Assembly: GCA_947626755.1 (NCBI GenBank) | Contig: CANQTP010000001.1 | Span: 62,001 to 126,000 of the forward strand | Direction of reading: 5' to 3' | DNA: 64,000 nt | Origin: an uncultured Clostridia bacterium | GTDB taxonomy: Bacteria; Bacillota; Clostridia; Oscillospirales; Ruminococcaceae | Part shown: in pieces, positions 43,913 to 51,641 of the stretch | Layout of the letters: every line of letters begins with the position of its first letter | Numbering within the stretch: position 1 is the first letter of the stretch | Notes under the pieces: model-generated | What the model saw: the letters and a program-made list of their open reading frames with translations, nothing else | What the model was told of the DNA's origin: nothing | The model's database searches: none | Translations under genes and position numbers: made by a program

Positions 43913-44833
43913 TTGAAATATTTTGCAGTTATTACGATCTTGCTTATATCGCTGGCACTTGTGCTGACAAATTTTGTCTTTACAAAAAAGGATACGGATA
44001 CCGCTGAGATACCCGGAAGCGAATTTTCCGAAACCGTCACCGTCAGCGAAACAGCAGCCACAGAACCCGAGGAGGACGAGAATATAGACAATAAATGGGC
44101 AATGTTCCTTGTGAACAAGAATAATCCTCTGCCGAAGGATTACGATAACATGATCGAAACAGAAGTGGTATTTGAAAGCTGGAGAGAATACTACCTTGAT
44201 GTCCGTGCGGCGGACTATCTGGAAAGAATGATAGACGATGCCAAAGAGGACGGCGTTGACCTGCTGGTGGTATCGGCATACCGTACTATAGAATATCAGC
44301 AGCAGAATTTCGATAACAGCGTTCAGGACAGAATGGACAACCGCGGAATGAGCTATGATGACGCCTATGCGGACACTCTTGCGGAAGTCGCTCTTCCCGG
44401 CGAAAGCGAACATAACGCAGGTCTTGCGCTGGATATAATGTGCGAAGAATACCAGAGCATGGACGACGACGGCTTTGAAAACACTGACGCTTTCAGATGG
44501 CTTGACGAACACGCCGCAGAGTACGGATTTATCCTCAGATACCCCAAGGGCAAACAGGACGTTACGGGAATTATATACGAACCGTGGCATTACCGCTTTG
44601 TGGGACTTTACTATGCAAACGAGATCAAGAAAAGCGGTCTTTGCCTTGAAGAATATTTCGAGGAGCAGGGCTGGCTGGACGAAAACGGCAAGGCAATAAA
44701 AATGCGCGGTCCTTTTGAGGAACAGGAGAAAAAGCAGGAAGAAACTTCCACAGTTTCGACTGCGGCTACCGAACCCAAGGAGACCATGCCCAAAATGCCC
44801 TATTCGGAACAGCAGGTAAGTATTATTGTTTAG
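43913..44833 (+). CDS. VanY-type D-alanyl-D-alanine carboxypeptidase (peptidase M15B)
   Basis: A 306-residue membrane-anchored peptidase that trims the last D-Ala from peptidoglycan stems. It has an N-terminal helix (KYFAVITILLISLALVLTNF), an acidic Thr/Glu linker, then the M15B domain: VVSAYRTIEYQQ, the zinc motif ESEHNAGLALDI (His and Asp, about residues 163-174) and EPWHYRFVG (catalytic Glu and zinc His, about 223-231). The C-terminal tail of about 45 residues is Glu/Lys/Thr-rich. TTG 43913 is chosen because AAAAGGAGAG precedes it by about 9 nt; ATG 43862 is an alternative, just after the promoter. No vancomycin-resistance cluster is nearby, so wall remodelling is the likely role. Confidence 0.9.
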   Translation: MKYFAVITILLISLALVLTNFVFTKKDTDTAEIPGSEFSETVTVSETAATEPEEDENIDNKWAMFLVNKNNPLPKDYDNMIETEVVFESWREYYLDVRAADYLERMIDDAKEDGVDLLVVSAYRTIEYQQQNFDNSVQDRMDNRGMSYDDAYADTLAEVALPGESEHNAGLALDIMCEEYQSMDDDGFENTDAFRWLDEHAAEYGFILRYPKGKQDVTGIIYEPWHYRFVGLYYANEIKKSGLCLEEYFEEQGWLDENGKAIKMRGPFEEQEKKQEETSTVSTAATEPKETMPKMPYSEQQVSIIV

Positions 44834-44937
44834 TTCACAATTATAGAAATTAAAGGAAATCAATTTGTACATATAGTATAAAAATCAGATAATATTACAT
44901 CTCCAAAAAATTTTTTTGGGAAATTTCAAAAAAATCC

Positions 44938-44964
44938 TAAAGTTTTTGAAACTCCTGCCGATAT
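44938..44964 (+). promoter_or_regulatory. Sigma-D (sigma-28) promoter of the late flagellar operon
   Basis: TAAA (44938-44941), exactly 15 nt, GCCGATAT (44957-44964): essentially the Bacillus SigD consensus. It places flgM and the downstream genes under the sigma factor that FlgM itself inhibits. A CCCATA/TATGGG hairpin (44998-45014) lies in the leader. Confidence 0.93.
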
Positions 44965-45038
44965 ATATAACAGAGGGATAAATTATCGCTGAAACTATGC
45001 CCATACGCCAATATGGGTATGAAAGGACGGGATCGATT

Positions 45039-45320
45039 ATGAAAATAAACAAATACGGTTCGGTAATGTCCGCTTACGCAAAAAGTGCCTATGAGCCTGT
45101 TCGCAAAAAGCAGAACGGTTCTTCCGTTCATAACACCGATAAGGCTGAATTCTCTTCCGCTGCAAAGGCGGGATCTGCCGCAGGTGAAAAGGCTTCTATC
45201 GTCAAGACAGTTGAGAGCTTCGCTTCTCCCGAAAGGATAGCCGCGCTCAAAGCCATGATCGCTGACGGTTCATATAACATCTCCGCTGAAAGCGTTGCAG
45301 CTTCCATTCTGGAGGGCTGA
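45039..45320 (+). CDS. flgM: Anti-sigma-D factor FlgM
   Basis: A 93-residue protein that binds and holds sigma-D until the hook-basal body is finished and FlgM is exported. The N-terminal half is polar and probably disordered (KINKYGSVMSAYAKSAY); the C-terminal half carries the sigma-binding helices ERIAALKAMIADGSYNISAE followed by SVAASILEG, the family signature. ATG 45039 has AAAGGACGGG upstream. It is the first gene behind the sigma-D promoter, which gives the usual negative feedback. The order flgM-flgN-flgK-flgL matches Bacillus. Confidence 0.93.
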   Translation: MKINKYGSVMSAYAKSAYEPVRKKQNGSSVHNTDKAEFSSAAKAGSAAGEKASIVKTVESFASPERIAALKAMIADGSYNISAESVAASILEG

Positions 45321-45440
45321 CCCGGGCTGCCCCGATGCAGTTCGGGACAGTGTTGTTTATGAAGGCGTTTGATATTGCCAAAGAAAGCGGCAATACGATC
45401 TGTAAATGATATGCATAATTATACGAAAGGGAATAAAATT

Positions 45441-45893
45441 ATGCTTGATTATAATAAATTGATAGTCTTTTTTGATGAGTATATATCCCATTACAAGGAT
45501 TTTCTCAGTTTTGAATACTCAAAAGTCGATATGATAAACAAGGGCGAGATCGAAAAGCTCAGCAATTCGCTCTCCACAGAGCAGGCGTTTATCATGAAAA
45601 CAAATACCTATGAAACAAAACGGCTGAAACTTATGGGCGAGAAAAGCGGAGAAAGCTTTTCGGAGCTTGCGGAAAATGCTCCTGAAGAATTCAGAGACAG
45701 GCTCATCGAACAGCATAAGCAAATGTCGGAACTGGTTTTCGGTATAAAAGAACTGAATGACATGGCAAATGAGATAGTTACCGAAAGGCTCCGCAAGATA
45801 AACAGCAGAGCGGCAGAACTTGACGTTTATGACGGAAAAGGCTCGGTGAAACGTGAACCGACTGTAAAAGCCGCAATTTCAAAAAATGCCTGA
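45441..45893 (+). CDS. flgN: FlgN-like flagellar export chaperone
   Basis: A 150-residue, almost entirely helical protein. Position between flgM and flgK, size and a helical-hairpin pattern (LIVFFDEYISHYKDFLSFEY; MINKGEIEKLSNSLSTEQAF; ELVFGIKELNDMANEIVTER) identify it as FlgN, which escorts the junction proteins FlgK and FlgL to the export gate. Primary sequence similarity in this family is low, so context carries much of the call. The C-terminal 35 residues (after ERLRKINSRAAEL) would bind its substrates. The SD GAAAGGG precedes ATG 45441. The flgM-flgN gap holds two small hairpins (45333-45348 and 45374-45395) of unknown role. Confidence 0.8.
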   Translation: MLDYNKLIVFFDEYISHYKDFLSFEYSKVDMINKGEIEKLSNSLSTEQAFIMKTNTYETKRLKLMGEKSGESFSELAENAPEEFRDRLIEQHKQMSELVFGIKELNDMANEIVTERLRKINSRAAELDVYDGKGSVKREPTVKAAISKNA

Positions 45894-45910
45894 GAAAGGA
45901 AATGATATAA

Positions 45911-48601
45911 ATGGCATCAAGCTTTTTAGGACTTTATGTTCAGCGTGACGCGCTCCAGATAGCTCAGAAAGCTCTGGATATTACGGGAAATAATATTTCC
46001 AATATCGACACTGCCGGCTATACAAGACAAAGAGTTGATATAGTTTCCATCGCACACGCAAAAGGAACGCTGGGCTACAATACTTCCGTTTCTCTGGCAG
46101 GACAGGGAGCTCAGGCGGTGGGCGTTGCTCAGATACGTGACAGAGTTCTTGACCTGAATGTGAGAAAATACAGTTCCGATCTCTGCGATGTGGGCGTACA
46201 GATGAGTACCCTCGGCGATATTGAGGATATTTTTGACAGCATTGAAGCGGACTCCTCCGATGTGGAAGCAAGCTTCGCCGCTATGGTAAGCAAGCTGAAA
46301 TCCGCACTTCAGGGTTACACTGCGGACAACGCAGACAGAGCCGAAATGGCTAATATCGTTAAGGATACCGCGCAGAATCTTGAAAAAACTCTCAGATCCT
46401 ACGCTCTCGATATTGAAAAAGTTTCTCAGAGCACTCTTGCAGATGTTAATAACACTGTTGACAGAATAAATAAGATATTTGCGGAAATGGGAAATCTTAA
46501 CGATCAGATCAAGGACGCTTACATCTCCATGAACCATATAACAAGTTCCAACAACAACTATGAAGTAATGAACGACTACGGTCCGCTGGAACTCAAAGAT
46601 GAGATGAATCTTCTCCTTGATGAACTTGCCCAGTACGGAAATATAGAGTATCAGGAAGAACCTGACGGAACATTTTCGGTAAAGTTCGCAAATCAGTTGG
46701 TAGTAAGCGGAAAATATTACGCTCAGATGGCAACTTCCGAGGAAAATCCGAGACCTACAGAACTTTCCTTTATAGTTTCTCAGGCGGATCTGAAAGATGC
46801 ATGGCACCCTGTTGCCGATGAACACGGCAAACCGTTTACCGGCTTGTACTGCAAGCAGGATTGGTACGACATGAACGTTGCGAACGGTACGGGCGGAGAT
46901 AACAAGACGCTTGTAAGAAACGGCGATGCAGGAAAGGTATTTGATTTTACCGGAAAGGATCCCAATAAGAATTTCTACCTTAATACCGGCTCCCTCAGGG
47001 GAATGCTCAGTATGTACAACGGCAGAGGATTGTTTTCGGGATCTCCGAAAGACGAAAGCATTACAAAATACGAATTCCTGTACAAAGAAGTCAAAACAGC
47101 AAACGAAGCTATTGAGAGACTTGCGACTGACAAAACCCTTTCCGATGAGGAGAAGACCGATCTTATCCAAACGCTTAAAGACTGCATAGGCGCGGTTGTT
47201 GAGACTGATGAAAACGGCAAAATTCTTGAAGTAAAAGTGGGAAACACTGTTGTACTTGATGGGCAGAAAGATCCTGCCACTTTAAAAACGCTTGCTGTGG
47301 TAAATCCCGATGACCCGGATCTGGGAAACGCAAGGATAATCACAAACGGAGCGGATAATGCCAATAAACTTATCGAACAGGCAAACGATGCGCTTCAAAA
47401 ACTTCAGGATATATTCTCAAGTTCCACAGGAACACTTACAAAAACTCAGTTTGAACAGATCTCTTCGGAACTCATGTCCTCCGTCGGAGCAAAACTCAAC
47501 AAGACAAAGGGTGCTGACGGAAAGACTTCCTATACCGTTACAATAAACGGAGTAACGATCTTTGACAGTGATGCTGATCCTTCTACATGGCAGAAATTTG
47601 ATGCTATAACTCAGGATAAGGACAATCTGACAGGTAAATATGACCTGAAACTGGAAAGCGGCGATACCGTTGGCAAGATGGATTCCGACATAAGCAGAAC
47701 GATAGCTATAAACGATGAATACGGTATCGAATACTACAGGGATATGCTCAATTCCTATGTAAAGACCATTACGGACGCCTTCAACAATGTTTACAGCGAT
47801 ATACATCAGATCGAAGTAGACGGCGAAGTGATATTCGGAGGAGAAAAAGCCTGCAACTTTACTTTGGGCGCTAAAAACGATGACGGTACATATCCGCTCT
47901 TGAATGAAGACGGCGAAGTTGTTCTCAATATTACGGTAACAGGTGCGGATGATGCGGCAAAAGATGCGGCGGCAGAGGAAATCAAAGAAAAACTCAACAG
48001 CATTTCGGAACAGCTTGCCAATGATCTGAAAAATCAGACACTTACCGATAAAGAGATCCAAAATTTAAAAGATGAGCTTGAAGCTCTTAATAAATACGGC
48101 GTAGACATCAAGATGGATTCGATAAAGCTTTTCGACTGCGGCGATGATTTCCGCAAAGCTGCGGAGAATTTCAGACTTACCGACACATGGCTAAACAATC
48201 CCGACATTGTGGCAAATCCTACAGGCGAAAATGCATACGAAGAACTGGATAACACCTATATCCACAAACTTCTGGCACTTTTCAGCAATCCTCTTATCTA
48301 TACCGACGGAATGGGACACAGGCTCCCGCAGGAAAGAACGCTGGACGGATTCGTTTCATATATGAATGAGGACGTGGGAACAAGAGTCAGCGGTCTTACA
48401 AGCGTCTATAATGCAACGGACATCAAGCTCACAAATGTGGAGACTTCAAGAAGCGAAAGAATGGACGTCAGCATGAACGAGGAAGGCGTAAACATGATGA
48501 ACTATCAGAAATGGTACAACGCTATTTCCAGAATGATCTCCACGCTTGATGAGGCGCTCGATAAGCTGATAAACAACACCGGACTTGTAGGTCTGAGGTA
48601 A
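45911..48601 (+). CDS. flgK: Flagellar hook-associated protein 1 FlgK (enlarged)
   Basis: First junction protein between hook and filament. The N-terminal rod-like region SSFLGLYVQRDALQIAQKAL followed by DITGNNISNIDTAGYTRQ, and the C-terminal GVNMMNYQKWYNAISRMIST followed by LDEALDKLINNTG, are diagnostic D0 helices. At 896 residues it is much longer than Bacillus FlgK (about 510) or E. coli FlgK (about 550). The extra length is in the middle (about residues 290-760), with acidic, repeat-like beta-rich segments that would project from the junction. It is 17 nt after flgN. The gene contains no frameshift and has codon use like its neighbours. Confidence 0.95.
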   Translation: MASSFLGLYVQRDALQIAQKALDITGNNISNIDTAGYTRQRVDIVSIAHAKGTLGYNTSVSLAGQGAQAVGVAQIRDRVLDLNVRKYSSDLCDVGVQMSTLGDIEDIFDSIEADSSDVEASFAAMVSKLKSALQGYTADNADRAEMANIVKDTAQNLEKTLRSYALDIEKVSQSTLADVNNTVDRINKIFAEMGNLNDQIKDAYISMNHITSSNNNYEVMNDYGPLELKDEMNLLLDELAQYGNIEYQEEPDGTFSVKFANQLVVSGKYYAQMATSEENPRPTELSFIVSQADLKDAWHPVADEHGKPFTGLYCKQDWYDMNVANGTGGDNKTLVRNGDAGKVFDFTGKDPNKNFYLNTGSLRGMLSMYNGRGLFSGSPKDESITKYEFLYKEVKTANEAIERLATDKTLSDEEKTDLIQTLKDCIGAVVETDENGKILEVKVGNTVVLDGQKDPATLKTLAVVNPDDPDLGNARIITNGADNANKLIEQANDALQKLQDIFSSSTGTLTKTQFEQISSELMSSVGAKLNKTKGADGKTSYTVTINGVTIFDSDADPSTWQKFDAITQDKDNLTGKYDLKLESGDTVGKMDSDISRTIAINDEYGIEYYRDMLNSYVKTITDAFNNVYSDIHQIEVDGEVIFGGEKACNFTLGAKNDDGTYPLLNEDGEVVLNITVTGADDAAKDAAAEEIKEKLNSISEQLANDLKNQTLTDKEIQNLKDELEALNKYGVDIKMDSIKLFDCGDDFRKAAENFRLTDTWLNNPDIVANPTGENAYEELDNTYIHKLLALFSNPLIYTDGMGHRLPQERTLDGFVSYMNEDVGTRVSGLTSVYNATDIKLTNVETSRSERMDVSMNEEGVNMMNYQKWYNAISRMISTLDEALDKLINNTGLVGLR

Positions 48602-48631
48602 TATTGTAAATTACGGAAAGGGCTGATATAA

Positions 48632-50242
48632 ATGAGAGTTACAAACAATATCAGAATGAGACAGTATGTAAGGAACTATAACAGAATGGAGACTGCCATG
48701 CTGAAAAGTCAGACAAGGATCGAAACTCAGCGCAGGTTCAACAGAGTCTCCGAAGATCCCATAAACGGCACAAGAGCATTGGGCGTCCGCCGTCAGCTGA
48801 GGGATCAGCTGATCTACAAGGATAATCTCAGCTCCTCGAAGGAACTTTTCAGCGCGGCTGAACAGAACCTCAGCACCATTGCCGACAACATCTATGTAAA
48901 GTATGAAGCTGACATTGTTGCTGCCACAACAGGCACTCATTCCCAGATGGAAAACGACATCTTCGCTCAGAACTTTGAAAAAGTTGCCGAGCAGATGGTG
49001 GAAGTTCTCAACTCGGATTTTGCCGAGAGACGTATCTTCGGCGGAACGAACAACAGCACGCCTGCTTTCAGGATAGAAACAGTAGTTATGAAGAGCGACA
49101 AGACCGAGAATATTTATAATGATATAAAACTTAACGGCGCCGCTGATTCTCTTACGGAAGCACAGTTCAACGCACTTGACAAAAACGATCAGCTTCTGTT
49201 TGATTCCCGGACAAATTATTTTATTCCCAATGGTGACGGCAATTTGCAATCCGTTACTAAAGAAGAGTATGACGCTTCCGACAAAGAAGGCAAAAGGGAA
49301 GAAACGACATACACGCTAAAGGAAAATCTTGTTCTTACCCAAACGCAGAAAGAAAGATTAGAGAAAGATGTTTCAGAAGCAACGGACGGAAAAATTGCTT
49401 TAGCTTCGACTCAGATCAAGGAAACTGCTGATGACGGATCGGAAGTTCCTGTTACTACAAACAAAATCGCTTATCCCTCCGACTGGGAAGAATTCTACAC
49501 TCTGAACGCGGACGGAACCCTCAGCGTTAAGAAAGACGCCGACGGAAATGATGTGGAGATACCCAAGTCTGTAACTTACAACGGAATTCCTCTTAACTTC
49601 AACGCTCTTGAAAAGAAAGACGGAAAGTACGTTTACAGTGATAACGCCAATGATGAATATACATTTACGGTATCGAGTTTTGACACAGTAAATAATGTAT
49701 GGACTGACAAGACCTTTGATCTTGATTTCACAGAAGCATTTGCAAAGAAAGACAACTCCTGCATTTTCCCCGGCTCAAAGCCGATCCTCGTTGACATCGG
49801 AATAGGAATTGAATATGATAAGAACGGTGTCGTTGATGAGCAGACCGCTCTTGACATTTCCCTTAACGGTGCGGCTATCACGGGCAGCGGAATGGATTCC
49901 GAGGGATTCAGCAATAACCTTGTTCAGCTTGTGCTGGATTCTGCATACTACCTCTACAAAGGCGATCAGAGTTCCGCAAATGCGATAATCGACAGGGCAA
50001 ATGAAGCAAACAACCACATTCTCAAACAGATAACCACTCTCGGCGTTAAACAGAACAGCATTGATTTCTACACCGAAAGGACGGAAGTTTATGAAATCAG
50101 CCTGAAGGAACGTCAGAATGTTGTTGAAGGTACAGACATGAATGAGGAGATCACTCATCATGACAATGTATCCGCTGCGTTTGAAGCAGCTCTGAAGCTG
50201 AGCAGCAGCACACTTCCCAAGAGCATATTCGATTTCATCTGA
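48632..50242 (+). CDS. flgL: Flagellar hook-associated protein 3 FlgL (enlarged)
   Basis: Second hook-filament junction protein. MRVTNNIRMRQYVRNYNRME and RFNRVSEDPINGTRALGVRR (about residues 35-54) match FlgL/flagellin D0-D1, and the C-terminal helices (GVKQNSIDFYTERTEVYEIS ... VSAAFEAALKLSSSTLPKSI) close the coiled coil. At 536 residues it is nearly twice the usual size (about 300). The insertion (about residues 150-390) is acidic and Lys/Asp-rich with LNADGTLSVKKDADGNDVEI-type beta segments, similar in style to the FlgK insertion. The gene follows flgK by 30 nt. Confidence 0.94.
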   Translation: MRVTNNIRMRQYVRNYNRMETAMLKSQTRIETQRRFNRVSEDPINGTRALGVRRQLRDQLIYKDNLSSSKELFSAAEQNLSTIADNIYVKYEADIVAATTGTHSQMENDIFAQNFEKVAEQMVEVLNSDFAERRIFGGTNNSTPAFRIETVVMKSDKTENIYNDIKLNGAADSLTEAQFNALDKNDQLLFDSRTNYFIPNGDGNLQSVTKEEYDASDKEGKREETTYTLKENLVLTQTQKERLEKDVSEATDGKIALASTQIKETADDGSEVPVTTNKIAYPSDWEEFYTLNADGTLSVKKDADGNDVEIPKSVTYNGIPLNFNALEKKDGKYVYSDNANDEYTFTVSSFDTVNNVWTDKTFDLDFTEAFAKKDNSCIFPGSKPILVDIGIGIEYDKNGVVDEQTALDISLNGAAITGSGMDSEGFSNNLVQLVLDSAYYLYKGDQSSANAIIDRANEANNHILKQITTLGVKQNSIDFYTERTEVYEISLKERQNVVEGTDMNEEITHHDNVSAAFEAALKLSSSTLPKSIFDFI

Positions 50243-50302
50243 TCCCTGTGGGACGAAATGCGCCCCTTTTGGACGTAACATAAAAAAATACGAAAGGAGA
50301 AT

Positions 50303-50316
50303 GCCTCTGCGGAGGC
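50303..50316 (+). promoter_or_regulatory. Hairpin enclosing the SD of the DUF6470 gene
   Basis: GCCTC (50303-50307), loop TGCG, GAGGC (50312-50316). The right arm is part of the GGAGG SD for ATG 50328, so ribosome access depends on melting this stem. Confidence 0.55.
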
Positions 50317-50327
50317 GGTGTATTGAT

Positions 50328-50930
50328 ATGGAACAGCTTTTAAGCATAAAACATATTCCTATTAAAGTGGAGGTCAAGGTTCAGAGACCGGAATTCAGAC
50401 CGGTGGAGAACAGCACAGCTTCTGCACCGTCGGTTCAGGTATCGGCAGGTCAGAACGGAGGATTGTGCCTTAAAGCTCAGCCTTACAGAATGGATCTTTC
50501 CGAGCTGAGAAACTATGATACCTACGTTCCTTCGGGAAACGACGGAGGCATTACTCTTACATATCAGGCTATTGCAAAACTTGCTGACGGCGGCGCTGAG
50601 GGAGCCAAGATCCCCGGAGGAAACGATCAGCAGGCTTTCAAAGCACAGAAAGCTTCAAGAAGCATTGAATCGGTGCTCCAGTCCCTGCCTAAGAGCAAGA
50701 ACAGCGCGGTAAGCTATTCGGACGGAACACTGAGCATAAACTATCAGATAAGCAATGCGGCGGCGGTGGATCCTTCCGCGGATATTCCCGAGTTTGAATT
50801 TATCCCCGGCAGCATTGAATTTATCATCAAGCAGATGCCAAAACTTGATATAGAATATCTGGGTGATCCGATATACTTCCCCAGAAGCGCAGACCCTAAC
50901 TACGAACCGCCCCTTGACGTGTTCGCCTGA
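50328..50930 (+). CDS. DUF6470 (YviE-like) flagellar-operon protein
   Basis: A 200-residue protein in the place of Bacillus yviE, between flgL and fliW. LSIKHIPIKVEVKVQRPEFR near the start, with alternating hydrophobic residues, and DIEYLGDPIYFPRSADPNYE near the end (a 'v.i.w.G.p.Y.P.s..P' pattern) match DUF6470. Function is unknown; the gene is conserved in sigma-D operons, suggesting a role in late flagellar assembly or CsrA/FliW control. ATG 50328 is preferred: the ATG at 50301 has GGAG only 1 nt away. The SD is enclosed by a small hairpin. Confidence 0.8.
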   Translation: MEQLLSIKHIPIKVEVKVQRPEFRPVENSTASAPSVQVSAGQNGGLCLKAQPYRMDLSELRNYDTYVPSGNDGGITLTYQAIAKLADGGAEGAKIPGGNDQQAFKAQKASRSIESVLQSLPKSKNSAVSYSDGTLSINYQISNAAAVDPSADIPEFEFIPGSIEFIIKQMPKLDIEYLGDPIYFPRSADPNYEPPLDVFA

Positions 50931-50945
50931 TGAAAGGAATTTAAA

Positions 50946-51380
50946 ATGACTGTAAAAACAAGAGATTTCGGTGAACATGATATTTCGGAGGATATGATAA
51001 TACATTTCCCAAACGGCATTTTTGCATTTGAGGATCAGAAAAGATTTATCATGCTTTCCCCGCTTGGAGACAATGTATTTCCTGCATGGCTCCAGAGCGT
51101 TGACGACGAAGATCTTTGCTTTATAGTTTTTGATCCGGAACAGATAAGCCGGAATTATACAGTCACTGCGGACGCTGAAAGCCTTTCGGTGATAAAGCCC
51201 GAAACGGCTGAAAAATTAAGATACCTTGTTCTTGCCGTAGTTCCTGAGGAATACAAGAACACCACGGTAAACCTGAAAAGTCCGATAGTCGTAAATACGG
51301 AAAAGATGCTGGCAGCTCAGATAATTGCCGCAGAAAACTATCCTATAAAATTCCCTATCTTTGCAAAGGAGGGAGAGTAA
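50946..51380 (+). CDS. fliW: Flagellar assembly factor FliW
   Basis: A 144-residue beta-barrel protein that binds flagellin and allosterically releases the translational repressor CsrA. The N-terminal strand pattern (TRDFGEHDISEDMIIHFPNG followed by IFAFEDQKRFIML), the central FIVFDPEQI and AVVPEEYKNTTVNLKSPIVV (about residues 98-117) and NTEKMLAAQIIAAENYPIKF are typical. It ends one base before csrA begins, so the antagonist pair is translationally coupled, as in Bacillus. Its partner flagellin (hag/fliC) is not in this window. Confidence 0.95.
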   Translation: MTVKTRDFGEHDISEDMIIHFPNGIFAFEDQKRFIMLSPLGDNVFPAWLQSVDDEDLCFIVFDPEQISRNYTVTADAESLSVIKPETAEKLRYLVLAVVPEEYKNTTVNLKSPIVVNTEKMLAAQIIAAENYPIKFPIFAKEGE

Positions 51381-51617
51381 ATGCTGGTAATAACCCGAAA
51401 GATCGGGGAGGAACTGCGGGTAGGCGAAAATATCCGCATAACGGTAGTTGAAACTGCCAAGGACAGAGTCAAGATCGGCATTGATGCTCCTCCCGATGTG
51501 AGGATAATCCGCAGCGAACTTTTCGATACTGAGAAATTCAATATTCAGGCGGCTGTTCACAAACCTGCTGCCGATCTGATCTCTATAATAAAAAATCAGC
51601 AGGACGCAAATCAATGA
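51381..51617 (+). CDS. csrA: Carbon storage regulator CsrA
   Basis: A 78-residue dimeric RNA-binding protein that represses translation by binding GGA motifs in hairpin loops. MLVITRKIGEELRVGENIRI, VKIGIDAPPDVRIIRSELF and the C-terminal helix are intact; Leu/Arg4-type residues near the N-terminus and the RxE-like region near position 44, which contact RNA, are conserved (here R-S-E). In Bacillota the main known target is the flagellin leader, with FliW as antagonist. Here an array of GGA-loop hairpins lies one gene downstream (54281-54450), a possible RNA target or decoy. Confidence 0.96.
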   Translation: MLVITRKIGEELRVGENIRITVVETAKDRVKIGIDAPPDVRIIRSELFDTEKFNIQAAVHKPAADLISIIKNQQDANQ

Positions 51618-51641
51618 GCCTGCGCGAAAGGATGATCTTTT

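Noticed and set aside
43652-44872. 406-codon open frame on - opposite the VanY-like gene
   Set aside because: Antisense to a gene with catalytic motifs and a promoter; no recognisable protein.
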